This document shows, piece by piece, positions 26,150 through 34,388 of a stretch of 64,000 nucleotides of DNA. Location of the stretch: NCBI RefSeq assembly GCF_039614715.1, contig NZ_CP154857.1, positions 3,782,001 to 3,846,000 on the forward strand. Reading direction: 5' to 3'. The DNA comes from Microbacterium sp. AZCO (GTDB lineage: Bacteria > Actinomycetota > Actinomycetes > Actinomycetales > Microbacteriaceae). The first letter of the stretch is position 1; each line of letters opens with the position of its first letter. The position numbers and the translations under genes are program-made. Under the pieces are notes generated by a model that was not told where the DNA came from, ran no database searches, and saw only the letters and a list, made by a program, of their open reading frames with translations.

Positions 26150-27412
26150 CTAGCGTGGGATCGCGGCCTCCACCGCGCGCAGCCCGGCGAGCGTCTCGGC
26201 GAAGCTCGTCGAGAGCGGCGACAGCCCGATCCGGAGCCCGCCCGGGTCGCGGTAGTCGGGGATGACGTCCCGCTCCCACAGCCGCGCCGTCACCTCGCGC
26301 ATCGCGGGGTGGGAGAGGGTCACGTGTCCACCGCGCAGCCGCGGGTCGCGGGGCGATGCCAGCTCGACGCCGAGGGGGGCGAGCAGCTCGTCGGCCACGC
26401 GGATCGCGAACTCCGTGAGCGCGACGGACTTCCGGCGGATCGCCGCGATCGAGGCGTCCTCGATCAGCGCGAGGGTGTCCTGCATCGCGAGCATCCCGAG
26501 GATCGGCGGCGTGCCCGACAGGAATCGGCGCATGCCGGCGGCCGGACGGTACTCGGGACCCATGGCGAAGACGTCGGCGGCGCCCATCCACCCCTGGATG
26601 GGCTGCGCGAGCGCGTCCTGATGCCGGTCGGCGACGTACGCGAAGGCCGGGGATCCCGGGCCGCCGTTGAGGTACTTGTAGGTGCAGCCCACCGCGAGGT
26701 CGAAGCTCCACGCGTCGGCCTCGACGGGCACGGAGCCCGCGGAGTGGCACAGATCCCACAGGATGAGCGCGCCGGCGTCGTGCGCGACGCGGGTGAGGGA
26801 TGCGGCATCCGTCAGGTATCCCGAGCGGTACGCGACGTGGCTGAGCACCACGATCGCCGTCTCCGGGCCGACGGCGGAGGCCAGCGCCTCGGCGTCGACA
26901 CCCGCCCGCCGGTCGACCTCGATCCAGCGCACCCGGCCGCCGCGCTCGGCTGCGATGCCCTCGACGAGATACCGGTCGGTCGGGAAGTTGTCGCGGTCGA
27001 CCACGATCTCGACCCGTGCCGGGTCGGCGGCGCGCTGCGCGTCGAAGGCCGCCCGCACGAGCTTGTAGAGGAGCACGGTCGTCGAGTCGCCGACGATCGT
27101 CTGCCCCGGCGCCGCCCCGATCGCGACACGGCCGATCGTGTCGCCGATGGCGAACGGCAGGTCCATCCAGGCTTCGTCCCACCCGCGGATGAGGCGTCCG
27201 CCCCACTCCTCGCGCACGAACCGGTCCAACCGCTGAGCGGTCGCCGCCAAGGGGCGGCCGAGCGAGTTGCCGTCGAAGTAGACCAGCGACGTCTCCGCGC
27301 CGACGAACCGCTCGCGGTGGTGCGAGAGGGGGTCGCGATCGTCGAGAGCGGATGCCTCCGCCTCGAGCACGGCGTCGCGTGCGGCGTCAGCGATCACCGG
27401 GTCAGTGCTCAT
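26150..27412 (-). CDS. kynU: Kynureninase
   Basis: The protein has 420 residues, the usual length. It is a PLP fold-type-I enzyme with FDGNSLGRP near the N-terminus, ILWDLCHSAGSVPVE, and the PLP lysine in GCTYKYLNGGPGSPAF. It hydrolyses kynurenine to anthranilate and alanine. The start codon lies within the end of the amidohydrolase gene (11-base overlap), and tryptophan dioxygenase is two genes upstream, confirming a tryptophan-to-anthranilate pathway. Confidence 0.95.
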   Translation of the reverse strand: MSTDPVIADAARDAVLEAEASALDDRDPLSHHRERFVGAETSLVYFDGNSLGRPLAATAQRLDRFVREEWGGRLIRGWDEAWMDLPFAIGDTIGRVAIGAAPGQTIVGDSTTVLLYKLVRAAFDAQRAADPARVEIVVDRDNFPTDRYLVEGIAAERGGRVRWIEVDRRAGVDAEALASAVGPETAIVVLSHVAYRSGYLTDAASLTRVAHDAGALILWDLCHSAGSVPVEADAWSFDLAVGCTYKYLNGGPGSPAFAYVADRHQDALAQPIQGWMGAADVFAMGPEYRPAAGMRRFLSGTPPILGMLAMQDTLALIEDASIAAIRRKSVALTEFAIRVADELLAPLGVELASPRDPRLRGGHVTLSHPAMREVTARLWERDVIPDYRDPGGLRIGLSPLSTSFAETLAGLRAVEAAIPR

Positions 27413-28382
27413 CGCGGACGATCTCCTCCTCCGGCACGACCGTCGCGCCGCCGAGCCACGCGGGAACCTCGTCGAGCGTCCCGGGCGGGGGACCGGGCAC
27501 GAAGGTGGCGACGGCGTGCGTCGTGGCGGTTCCCGGCCACGGGTCGGCGAGCGTCGCGATGAGTGCAGGCCCGCGCACCCCGGCGCGGTCGAGTGCCGCG
27601 AGCTCCGCGGTCTGGATGCCGGCGGAGCGCTCGCCGTTTCCGAGGTCGGTGCCGTACAGCACGCGGCCGCCCGCCTCCCGGAACGCGGCGAGATTGGCGA
27701 CGGCGTTCTCCGCGGCGTCCGGGTCGTCGCCGTGGATGTCGAGCGTGGAGATCCAGACCTGGCTCGCCGCCGCGCGGGCGGTCTGCCGGATTCCCAGGCG
27801 CTCGCTGAAGGGCGTGTGGGCGAGGGCGTCGACACCCGCGTCGAGAGCGAGGCGCGTCATCCCCTCTCCCTCCACGTGCGCGACCACGGGAAGTCCGCGC
27901 TCGTGCGCGCAGGCCACGACGACGGCGAGCGTCTCGGCGTCGAAGACAGATCCGGCGGATCGGTTGAGCGCGACCTTGATGACGGATGCCCCGCACGACG
28001 CCTGCTCGTCCACCGCCGTCGCCGCGCCGCCGGGCACGCCCGGATGGGTCGAGGCGTCGGTCACCTCCCGCCAGACCGCGTCGGGCGCCCACGGCCGCCC
28101 GACGGGGTAGCCGTCCTTGGCGGTGAGGAACGCGCCGGCGTAGGAGATGCGGGGGAAGCCCTCGCGCGGTCGCCGCGCGAGGGCGACGGGGTCGCCGCCC
28201 AAGTCGAGCGCGGCCGCGATGCCGTGCGGCGCGAGCCCCTGCTCGTCGATGAGATGCAGGTGCACGTGGTGGTCGCTGAACGCCGGCAGCACGATGCCGT
28301 GCTCGTTCGTGATGGCGCGGCGCCCGGGGGCCGCATCGGGCCCGAGCAGCCCGCGGATCGCAAAGGGGTCGGCGTGCAGCAT
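27402..28382 (-). CDS. Metal-dependent amidohydrolase in kynurenine operon
   Basis: The protein has 326 residues from ATG 28382, five bases after tryptophan dioxygenase. The amidohydrolase TIM-barrel metal site begins with SDHHVHLHL (HxH type), followed by VIKVALNRSAG (carries a candidate metal-bridging lysine), LPVVAHVEGEG, DALAHTPF and LYGTDLGN (final aspartate). Between tryptophan dioxygenase and kynureninase the missing step is hydrolysis of N-formylkynurenine. This protein does not belong to the KynB cyclase or alpha/beta-hydrolase formamidase families, but its place suggests it does that job. This is inference. Confidence 0.82.
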   Translation of the reverse strand: MLHADPFAIRGLLGPDAAPGRRAITNEHGIVLPAFSDHHVHLHLIDEQGLAPHGIAAALDLGGDPVALARRPREGFPRISYAGAFLTAKDGYPVGRPWAPDAVWREVTDASTHPGVPGGAATAVDEQASCGASVIKVALNRSAGSVFDAETLAVVVACAHERGLPVVAHVEGEGMTRLALDAGVDALAHTPFSERLGIRQTARAAASQVWISTLDIHGDDPDAAENAVANLAAFREAGGRVLYGTDLGNGERSAGIQTAELAALDRAGVRGPALIATLADPWPGTATTHAVATFVPGPPPGTLDEVPAWLGGATVVPEEEIVRDEH

Positions 28383-28387
28383 CCGTT

Positions 28388-29248
28388 CTACCTTCCGATT
28401 TCGGTCCGGACCGCCAGCAGCTCCGGGAAGAACGTGAGGTCGAGTGCGCGCCGCAGGAAGGGCACCCCGCTCGAGCCGCCCGTGCCGGTCTTGTGGCCGA
28501 TGATGCGCTCGACGGTCTTGAGGTGACGGAAGCGCCAAAGCTGGAAGTTGTCCTCGAGGTCGACGAGCTCCTCGCACGTCTCGTACGCGGCCCAGTGCGT
28601 TTGCGGATCCTCGTAGATCGACGTGAAGACCGGCACGAGCTCGGGCGTGAAGGTCCACGCCGCGGTGACATCGCGCTCGAGCACGGCATCCGGAATGGGA
28701 TAGCCGGTGCGGGCGAGCAGGCGCAGGAACTCGTCGTACAGGCTCGGCGCCTCGAGCGCGGCGCGCACGAGCTCGTACGACGGCGGCTCCGACTCGAAGA
28801 CCCGCAGCATGCCGGCGTTCTTGTTGCCGAGCGTGAACTCGACGGCCCGGTACTGCGCCGACTGGAAGCCGCTCGCGTGGCCGAGCACTCCGCGGAACTC
28901 CGCGTACTCCGCCGGCGTGAGCGTCGCGAGCACCGACCACTGCTCGGTCAGCGTGCGCTGGATGTGCTTGACGCGCGCGATGCACTTGAGTGCCGGCGCG
29001 AGCTGGTCGTCGTGCAGCAGCCGGCACGCCTCGGCGAGCTCGTGCAGCACGAGCTTGAGCCAGAGCTCCGTGGTCTGGTGCTGGATGATGAACAGCAGCT
29101 CGTCGTGGTGCTCGGGATCGCTCAGCGGCCGCTGGGCCGACAGCAGCGTCGCGAGGTCGAGGTAGCCGCCGTACGTCATGCGGTCGGAGAAGTCGGTGAC
29201 GACCGACCCCTCGATCGCCCGGGTGTTGCCTTCGACGCCCTCGGTCAC
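28388..29248 (-). CDS. kynA: Tryptophan 2,3-dioxygenase
   Basis: The protein has 286 residues, standard for bacterial TDO. It matches the family throughout: MTYGGYLDLATLLSAQRP, the haem/substrate region LLFIIQHQTTELWLKLVLHEL, SGFQSAQYRAVEFTLGNKN, and the C-terminal haem-ligand histidine region FRHLKTVERIIGHKTGTGGSSG. It opens tryptophan to N-formylkynurenine using haem iron. The GTG at 29248 lacks a strong ribosome site, and GTG codons shortly downstream (before VVTDFSDRM) are alternatives. It is the first gene of the run. Confidence 0.95.
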   Translation of the reverse strand: MTEGVEGNTRAIEGSVVTDFSDRMTYGGYLDLATLLSAQRPLSDPEHHDELLFIIQHQTTELWLKLVLHELAEACRLLHDDQLAPALKCIARVKHIQRTLTEQWSVLATLTPAEYAEFRGVLGHASGFQSAQYRAVEFTLGNKNAGMLRVFESEPPSYELVRAALEAPSLYDEFLRLLARTGYPIPDAVLERDVTAAWTFTPELVPVFTSIYEDPQTHWAAYETCEELVDLEDNFQLWRFRHLKTVERIIGHKTGTGGSSGVPFLRRALDLTFFPELLAVRTEIGR

Positions 29249-29281
29249 CCGCTCACTGTAACGAGGATGGATGCCGCGGCG

Positions 29282-29536
29282 TCAGATGATCGCGAGCTCG
29301 CGCAGCTTCGACTCGACGTCGGCGTTCGACGGCTCGACGTGGTGGCTCGAGTCGGGGTAGACCACGACGGGGATGCTCGTGCGGCCCGAGATCTCGCGCG
29401 CGACGTCGGCGGCGGCCGGGTCGGCTATGAGGTCGACGTACCGGTAGTCCACGCCCAGCGCATCGAGCTGCTTCTTCGTACGGCGGCAGTCGCCGCACCA
29501 CTCGGCGCCGAACATCGTGATGGTCGAGGAGGTCAT
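29282..29536 (-). CDS. Glutaredoxin-like protein (mycoredoxin type)
   Basis: The protein has 84 residues, with the thioredoxin-fold redox motif C14-G-D-C17 preceded by AEW and a cis-proline motif TSIPVVV. Actinobacterial mycoredoxins work with mycothiol and usually carry CGYC or CPYC, so the aspartate in the active site is unusual. The gene sits upstream of tryptophan dioxygenase with a 33-bp gap and could share its transcript. Confidence 0.8.
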   Translation of the reverse strand: MTSSTITMFGAEWCGDCRRTKKQLDALGVDYRYVDLIADPAAADVAREISGRTSIPVVVYPDSSHHVEPSNADVESKLRELAII

Positions 29537-29676
29537 CGTTCCATTCTCCCGGATGCATGCTGGGGGATCGCCGGAAGCCCCGGCCTCGAGGTGAAACGAT
29601 GCGCATGCTGAGGAATTCCCATGCCTTTGCTGGATGGCTTCGCCGTGCGCAGGCCCCGTGCCACGATGGGGGAACC

Positions 29677-30819
29677 GTGCAACTCTCGATCGTCGTCCCC
29701 ACGTACAACGAGGCTCCCAATGTCGAGGAGCTGGTCCGCCGCGTGGCGGCGTCGACGCGGGGACTCGAGACCGAAGTGATCTTCGTCGACGACAGCACGG
29801 ACGAGACCCCGGACGAGGTGCGGCGGGTGGCGGCATCCGCTCCCCTTCCCGTTCGCCTGATCCACCGCGAGCACCGCACCGGCGGGCTGGGCGGAGCGGT
29901 CGTCGAGGGCTTCGAAGCCGCGCAGGCCGATATCTGCATCGTGATGGACGGCGATCTGCAGCATCCGCCGGAGGAGATCCCGGCGATGTGGCATCGCTAC
30001 CGCCACGGCGACGTCGATCTCGTGGTCGCCTCGAGATATGCCGGCGGCGGCACGTCCGGCGGACTCGCCGACAACACGCGCATCATGGTGTCGCGGGCAT
30101 CCACCGCCCTGACGCGCGCGATGTTCCCCATCCGCCTGAAGGACGTCACCGACCCGATGACGGGCTTCTTCCTCGTCGACCGCAGAGCGCTGGAGCTCTC
30201 GACGCTGAAGCCCCGCGGCTTCAAGATCCTGCTCGAGATCCTCGCGCGCAAGACGCTGCGCGTGGCCGAGGTGCCGTTCGACTTCGCCGACCGCCACGCG
30301 GGTCAGTCGAAGGCCTCCATGCGTCAGGGCTTCCACTTCCTGACGCAGCTCACCGCCCTGCGGTTCGGCAAGATGTCGCTGTTCGCCGTCATCGGCGCCT
30401 TCGGAGCTGTCGCGAACCTCGGCATCATGTGGGTGCTCACGCACTCGGGGATGGGCTACGTCATGGCGGCGATCATCGCCGCCGAGGTCACGATCATCGG
30501 CAACTTCCTGCTGCAGGAGCGCTTCGTCTTCCAGGACATGCGCGGCGAGGCGTCCGGCGTCTGGTCGCGCTTCGCGAAGTCGTTCGGCTTCAACAACGCC
30601 GAGGCCCTCGTGCGCATCCCGGTCCTCGCCTTCATGGTGCAGACGTGGCACATCTCGGCCGTCGTCGCGGCCGCCATCACTCTCGCGGTGGCGTTCTTCG
30701 TGCGGTTCATGTTCCACTCGCTCGTCGTCTACGCGCCGCGCCGCGCAACCGAGACGGCCCGTGTGCGGCGTCTCGTCGACGAGCTCGACGCCCAGGCGAT
30801 GACGCCGGGCGAGCTGTAG
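29677..30819 (+). CDS. GT2 dolichol-phosphate-mannosyltransferase-like with C-terminal GtrA domain
   Basis: The protein has 380 residues from GTG 29677, preceded by GATGGGGG. Residues 1-225 are a DPM1-like GT-A domain (LSIVVPTYNEAPNVEELVRR, VDDSTD, MDGDLQHPPEE with DxD, DPMTGFFL). The last 140 residues carry four predicted helices of a GtrA domain (LFAVIGAFGAVANLGIMWVL, FLLQERFVF). This fusion makes a polyprenyl-phosphate sugar and may flip it for extracytoplasmic glycosylation. It stands alone on the plus strand, not in the polysaccharide operon. Confidence 0.9.
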   Translation: MQLSIVVPTYNEAPNVEELVRRVAASTRGLETEVIFVDDSTDETPDEVRRVAASAPLPVRLIHREHRTGGLGGAVVEGFEAAQADICIVMDGDLQHPPEEIPAMWHRYRHGDVDLVVASRYAGGGTSGGLADNTRIMVSRASTALTRAMFPIRLKDVTDPMTGFFLVDRRALELSTLKPRGFKILLEILARKTLRVAEVPFDFADRHAGQSKASMRQGFHFLTQLTALRFGKMSLFAVIGAFGAVANLGIMWVLTHSGMGYVMAAIIAAEVTIIGNFLLQERFVFQDMRGEASGVWSRFAKSFGFNNAEALVRIPVLAFMVQTWHISAVVAAAITLAVAFFVRFMFHSLVVYAPRRATETARVRRLVDELDAQAMTPGEL

Positions 30820-31217
30820 CCTTCGGCGTGCATGACGGAGGCGGCTCGGCCGCGTCCGTGCCGCCGCGGGCTCCATCCGAGTTTCGGGACTCGCTGAAGC
30901 CTGAGCGCGGCGACAACACCTCGCACGGCCGAACCGTCGTCCGCACCACGGCGCGTGGAAGCCGCGCCGTGGCCGACATCCCCTCTCCCAAGCAATGCAC
31001 GCGCGGCGGCCACCGCTCGTGCACCCTCCCCATTCGCGCGACCCGACCGGGTATGCCGGGCATTGAGGGTCCCAAGCCCTCGTGCGCGATGACACTGTAC
31101 CTCCGCACCGCCGAGAAGGGAAGGAAATTCCCCTGATGAGCTTGCGCTTACGTCAGCGACCCCGCTATCTTCCGCTCCGCAACGATTCGATCGCCGGAGT
31201 GGCGGCGAGAGCGGCCG
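30820..31217. other. 398-bp gap between convergent genes
   Basis: No convincing gene was found. The gap holds a 10-bp inverted repeat (30946-30955 with 30963-30972, loop TGGAAGC) that may end the GT2-GtrA transcript. A 30-codon ORF at 31136-31228 has a purine-rich upstream site, but it uses rare codons (TTA, CTT, AGA) and runs into the convergent deacetylase gene. Confidence 0.5.
30946..30972 (+). terminator. Candidate terminator hairpin after GT2-GtrA gene
   Basis: CCACGGCGCG (30946-30955) and CGCGCCGTGG (30963-30972) form a perfect 10-bp stem with a seven-base loop. It is about 130 bases after the stop codon and has no T-run. Confidence 0.4.
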
Positions 31218-32387
31218 TCAGCCGATGAGCTGCACGAGGGCGTCGAGGCCCATTCCGTAGTTGATGCGCTGCACGGGGAGGGCGAGCTTGTCCGTCCCGG
31301 TCGTGACGTAGCCGGGCTCGATCGTGCGGGCCATCTCGAAGCCCGCCATCCGCACGCCTTCCTTCGCGGTGTCGTTGTAGTGACCGAACGGGTAGGCCAT
31401 GACCTCCTTGACGCCCAGCACCTGGGCCGACGTCTCCAGGTCGGCGGCGATCTCGGCCGCGCTGAGATTGACCATCAGGCCCTTGCCGTTCGCGCCCGCC
31501 TTGTGCATGTCGTGGGTGTGCGACCGCCGCAGCACGAACGGGTTGGGCGGAGGGTCCTGCCGGTACGCCGTGATCATGAACGACGTCGTGAGCACCTGGT
31601 GCTTCGCGACGATCGGGGCCGCAAGATCGAACCAGGACTGGTCCGCGTCATCGTCGGTGACGAGCACGGAGTGGTTCGGCAGCCAGAGACGTGCGTCGAT
31701 GAAGGCGCTCAGCTCGTCCCAGGTCGGCAGATAGAACCCGCCCGTCGCGATGTGGTCCATGTGCGCGTCGAAGTCGCCGATGTACGCGTAGTTCGCCCGC
31801 AGCCAGCCGCTCTCGCCGCCGGGGTTCGCCGTGAACTGGTGGTACATGAGGATCGGGATGCGCGCCTTCTCGGCCGCGTTCTCCTCCGGCGTCTTCCAGG
31901 CCCCGTAGAGGGTCTTCTCCCGGTCCGTGCAGGCCACGAGCTTCGATCCGTTCACCCGCGCCGGGATGCTGAAGGATGCGGCATCCGCCGGCGTCGCGTA
32001 CCAGCCGGCGAACACGAGCCCTGCGCGCGCCGGGATGGGCAGGCCGGTGTAGAGCACGCCCTGCGTCTGCAGCATGGGGGCGTCGGCGATCCCGTCGCCG
32101 GCGAAGCTCACGGCGCAGGCCTCGGGATCGGCGGTCGTCGCGAGCAGCTGCTGCGACGGAGTCAGCGGCGTGGGAGTGGGCGTGGGAGTCGGGGTCGAGG
32201 TCGGCGTCGCGCTCGGCGACGGCGCGGCCGCGGCATCCCCCGTTCTCGAAAGGGCGATCGCGATGCCCGCCGCCGCCGTCCCGGCGAGGATCACGAGCAC
32301 GGCGATGACCGCCGCGAGCGTGCGGCGGCGGCGCACTCGGGCGGAGGCCGGGCGGCGAGGCCGCGGCCTGGGTGTCGGCGAAGTCAT
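31218..32387 (-). CDS. Membrane-anchored polysaccharide-deacetylase-like protein
   Basis: The protein has 389 residues. A basic N-terminus and one helix (about 25-46) anchor it outside the cell, followed by a STPTPTPTPTP linker and a domain of unknown fold (80-160). The catalytic-like domain starts at IPILMYHQF, a hallmark of NodB-type deacetylases. Motif 1 is VTDDDADQSW instead of TFDDG, and the second motif is RRSHTHDMH. The substitutions mean activity on polysaccharide is uncertain. Late in the protein MAYPFGHYND matches the YPFG motif of the family. Confidence 0.75.
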   Translation of the reverse strand: MTSPTPRPRPRRPASARVRRRRTLAAVIAVLVILAGTAAAGIAIALSRTGDAAAAPSPSATPTSTPTPTPTPTPLTPSQQLLATTADPEACAVSFAGDGIADAPMLQTQGVLYTGLPIPARAGLVFAGWYATPADAASFSIPARVNGSKLVACTDREKTLYGAWKTPEENAAEKARIPILMYHQFTANPGGESGWLRANYAYIGDFDAHMDHIATGGFYLPTWDELSAFIDARLWLPNHSVLVTDDDADQSWFDLAAPIVAKHQVLTTSFMITAYRQDPPPNPFVLRRSHTHDMHKAGANGKGLMVNLSAAEIAADLETSAQVLGVKEVMAYPFGHYNDTAKEGVRMAGFEMARTIEPGYVTTGTDKLALPVQRINYGMGLDALVQLIG

Positions 32388-32528
32388 GGCGGACCTGATT
32401 CGGGGTCGAAACGGGTGCTCGGGCCGCTCCCCAGCGAGACCCGTTGGCCGGAAGCCTACTCAAGGAGTCGCCTGGCCGTGCCATCATCGGCCCGTGGACC
32501 GAGGAGCGCGTGTGCGGGGGCGGCGATC

Positions 32529-33782
32529 GTGCGGATAGCCGTCGTGGGCGCGGGAGGCGCCGGACTCACGAGCGCGTGGCTCCTCGAGGAGCAGCACGAC
32601 GTGACGCTCTTCGAAGCCGAGGACCGCCTGGGCGGTCACGCCCACACGGTCGAGATCGAGGTCGACGGTGCGCGGATCGCCGTCGACGCCGGCTTCCAGT
32701 TCTTCGGGCCCGGTGCGCCGTACGTCACCTTCAACCGGCTGCTCGCCGAGCTGAAGGTGCCACTGCGCACGTATCCCGCGACGATGAGCCTGACACGGTC
32801 GACCGACGGCACCCAGGTGGCCCTCCCGCCGTTTCGTCGGGCGCGACCCGTCTGGCCCTCGCTCACGCCCGCCGCGCTCACGGACCTCCTTCGGTTCCGT
32901 CGCTTCCTCTCCGGCGTCCCGGAGTTCCTCGCGCAGCGCGACACGACGATCACGATCTCCGACTACATCGAGAGCCGGGGGATGCCGCGCCGCTTCGTCG
33001 ACGGCTTCCTCCAGCCCTTCCTCCTGGCGCTCTGGTGCGTCGATCCCGCCGACTTCCAGGGGTTCGCGGCCTACAACGCGCTGTACTACCTCGGCAACGC
33101 GCTCACCGGCGGGCTGCACCCGCCCACCCAGGTCGAGATCGAGGGCGGCATGAAGACGTATGTCGACGCCCTCGCCGGGAGCCTCCGCCGCACGACAGTG
33201 CGGCTCGGGGCCCGGGTGACGAAGCTCTTCCGGGAGGGGGACGACTGGATCGTCGTCGACGCGACCGGCGCACGGCTCTCGTTCGATCAGGTGGTGCTCG
33301 CGACGAACGCCCGCCAGGCGCACGAGCTCCTCGCGCCGACGCCGGAGCTCCACGAGGTGAGCCGGCAGCTCGGCCGCATCCGCTCGTTCGACACGACGAT
33401 CGCCGTACACGGCGACCGTCGGCTCATGCCGCCGAGCGAGTCGGCCTGGTCCGTGGTCAACGCCCGCTGGGACGGCACGCACAGTCAGCTGTCGGTGTGG
33501 AACCCGGAGCGCGGCCTGCCGGTCTTCCGAAGCTGGGTCACCTACGAGGAGCGCCTCCCCGAGCCGCTCTACGCGACGGCGGTCTACGAGCACGCCATGG
33601 TGACGGTCGATTACTTCGACGCCCAGTCGCACCTCAGGGCGCTGCAGGGCCGGCGGGGCGTCTGGCTGGCCGGGCTGTACACCGACGACGCGGACTCCCA
33701 CGAGAGCGCCGTCCATTCGGCTGTCGCGGTCGCAGAGCAGCTCGGCCCGGGCTCGACCCGGCTCGCGCGGCTGGCGGACTGA
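32529..33782 (+). CDS. FAD-dependent amine-oxidase-like oxidoreductase
   Basis: The protein has 417 residues from GTG 32529. The dinucleotide-binding motif GAGGAG (7-12) in MRIAVVGAGGAG is followed by EAEDRLGGHAHTVE, the flavin-containing amine oxidase/protoporphyrinogen oxidase signature. GVWLAGLYTDD near the C-terminus binds FAD. Members of this group often occur with lipid-modifying genes, but here the neighbours give no clear pathway. The gene diverges from the deacetylase gene, with a 141-bp gap, and converges with the NTF2-like gene. Confidence 0.85.
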   Translation: MRIAVVGAGGAGLTSAWLLEEQHDVTLFEAEDRLGGHAHTVEIEVDGARIAVDAGFQFFGPGAPYVTFNRLLAELKVPLRTYPATMSLTRSTDGTQVALPPFRRARPVWPSLTPAALTDLLRFRRFLSGVPEFLAQRDTTITISDYIESRGMPRRFVDGFLQPFLLALWCVDPADFQGFAAYNALYYLGNALTGGLHPPTQVEIEGGMKTYVDALAGSLRRTTVRLGARVTKLFREGDDWIVVDATGARLSFDQVVLATNARQAHELLAPTPELHEVSRQLGRIRSFDTTIAVHGDRRLMPPSESAWSVVNARWDGTHSQLSVWNPERGLPVFRSWVTYEERLPEPLYATAVYEHAMVTVDYFDAQSHLRALQGRRGVWLAGLYTDDADSHESAVHSAVAVAEQLGPGSTRLARLAD

Positions 33783-33793
33783 TCCCGTCGCCG

Positions 33794-34201
33794 TCAGACG
33801 CGTCCATCGGCGCGCGTGAGCACGAGCCGCAAGGCGGCGATGCGCTCCGCCCGCGTCGCGACAGTGAGAACCCCGACGATGTCGTGGCTCGTGTGCAGCG
33901 CGATGCCGCGCTCGCCGTGGACGGCGCACTCGATCGCGACCGCCGCGTGGGCGTCGAGCAGCGTCGTGAGGACGTCGACGATACGAGCCCGGCCGCGGAT
34001 GGGCTGGTGCGACGGCGGCACTCCGGTTCCGTCGAGGGTGAGGACGGCATCGGGATGCAGCACCCGCACGAGGCGCCCGAAGTCGCGCTCGTCGCACGCG
34101 TAGGCGAGCGCCTGGACGGCGCGCCGGTGGTGCTGCGCGGGCGAGGGTGCGAGCGTCGTCCTGCGCCGGGGCCGCCACTTCGCGATGCCGGAACCCGTCA
34201 T
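33794..34201 (-). CDS. NTF2/SnoaL-like protein
   Basis: The protein has 135 residues from ATG 34201. The frame continues upstream to 34330, but those residues are Arg/Pro-rich and look non-coding. The core HHRRAVQALAYACDERDFGRLVRVLHPDAVLTLDGTG and a C-terminal beta sheet fit a cone-shaped NTF2-like fold, as in SnoaL-like and sigma-factor-associated proteins. The function is unknown. It converges with the oxidoreductase, leaving 11 bases between stops. Confidence 0.65.
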   Translation of the reverse strand: MTGSGIAKWRPRRRTTLAPSPAQHHRRAVQALAYACDERDFGRLVRVLHPDAVLTLDGTGVPPSHQPIRGRARIVDVLTTLLDAHAAVAIECAVHGERGIALHTSHDIVGVLTVATRAERIAALRLVLTRADGRV

Positions 34202-34371
34202 GCCGCTCGGCGCCCGGGCTCGCCGATGCGCGCGCAGGCGGACGGGACGGTGTCCGGGCGCGGCGATTCGGGTTCGTCGTGCGTCATTCAGACCGTGGGA
34301 TCGGAACGGGGAGGGTGTGCCTCCGATCATCCACCGAATCGCCGCTCCGGCACCACCCTCTGTGGGAAATC

Positions 34372-34385
34372 CCTCCGCGCGGAGG
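34372..34385 (-). terminator. Short palindrome after ABC permease operon
   Basis: CCTCCGCGCGGAGG is a 14-base perfect palindrome 3 bp beyond the last permease gene. It can pair as a short hairpin with a GCGC loop. It is a weak terminator candidate for the transporter operon. Confidence 0.35.
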
Positions 34386-34388
34386 CGT

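Noticed and set aside
30707..31108. Minus-strand ORF of 133 codons in the gap after the GT2-GtrA gene
   Set aside because: It overlaps the 3' end of a well-supported gene and has low-complexity Arg/Ala-rich sequence.
31136..31228. 30-codon ORF after AAGGA in the gap before the deacetylase gene
   Set aside because: It uses rare codons including TTA and overlaps the convergent gene end. Nothing supports translation.
33794..34330. Longer version of the NTF2-like gene starting at 34330
   Set aside because: The extra 43 residues are Arg/Pro-rich and unlike the fold, so ATG 34201 was preferred.
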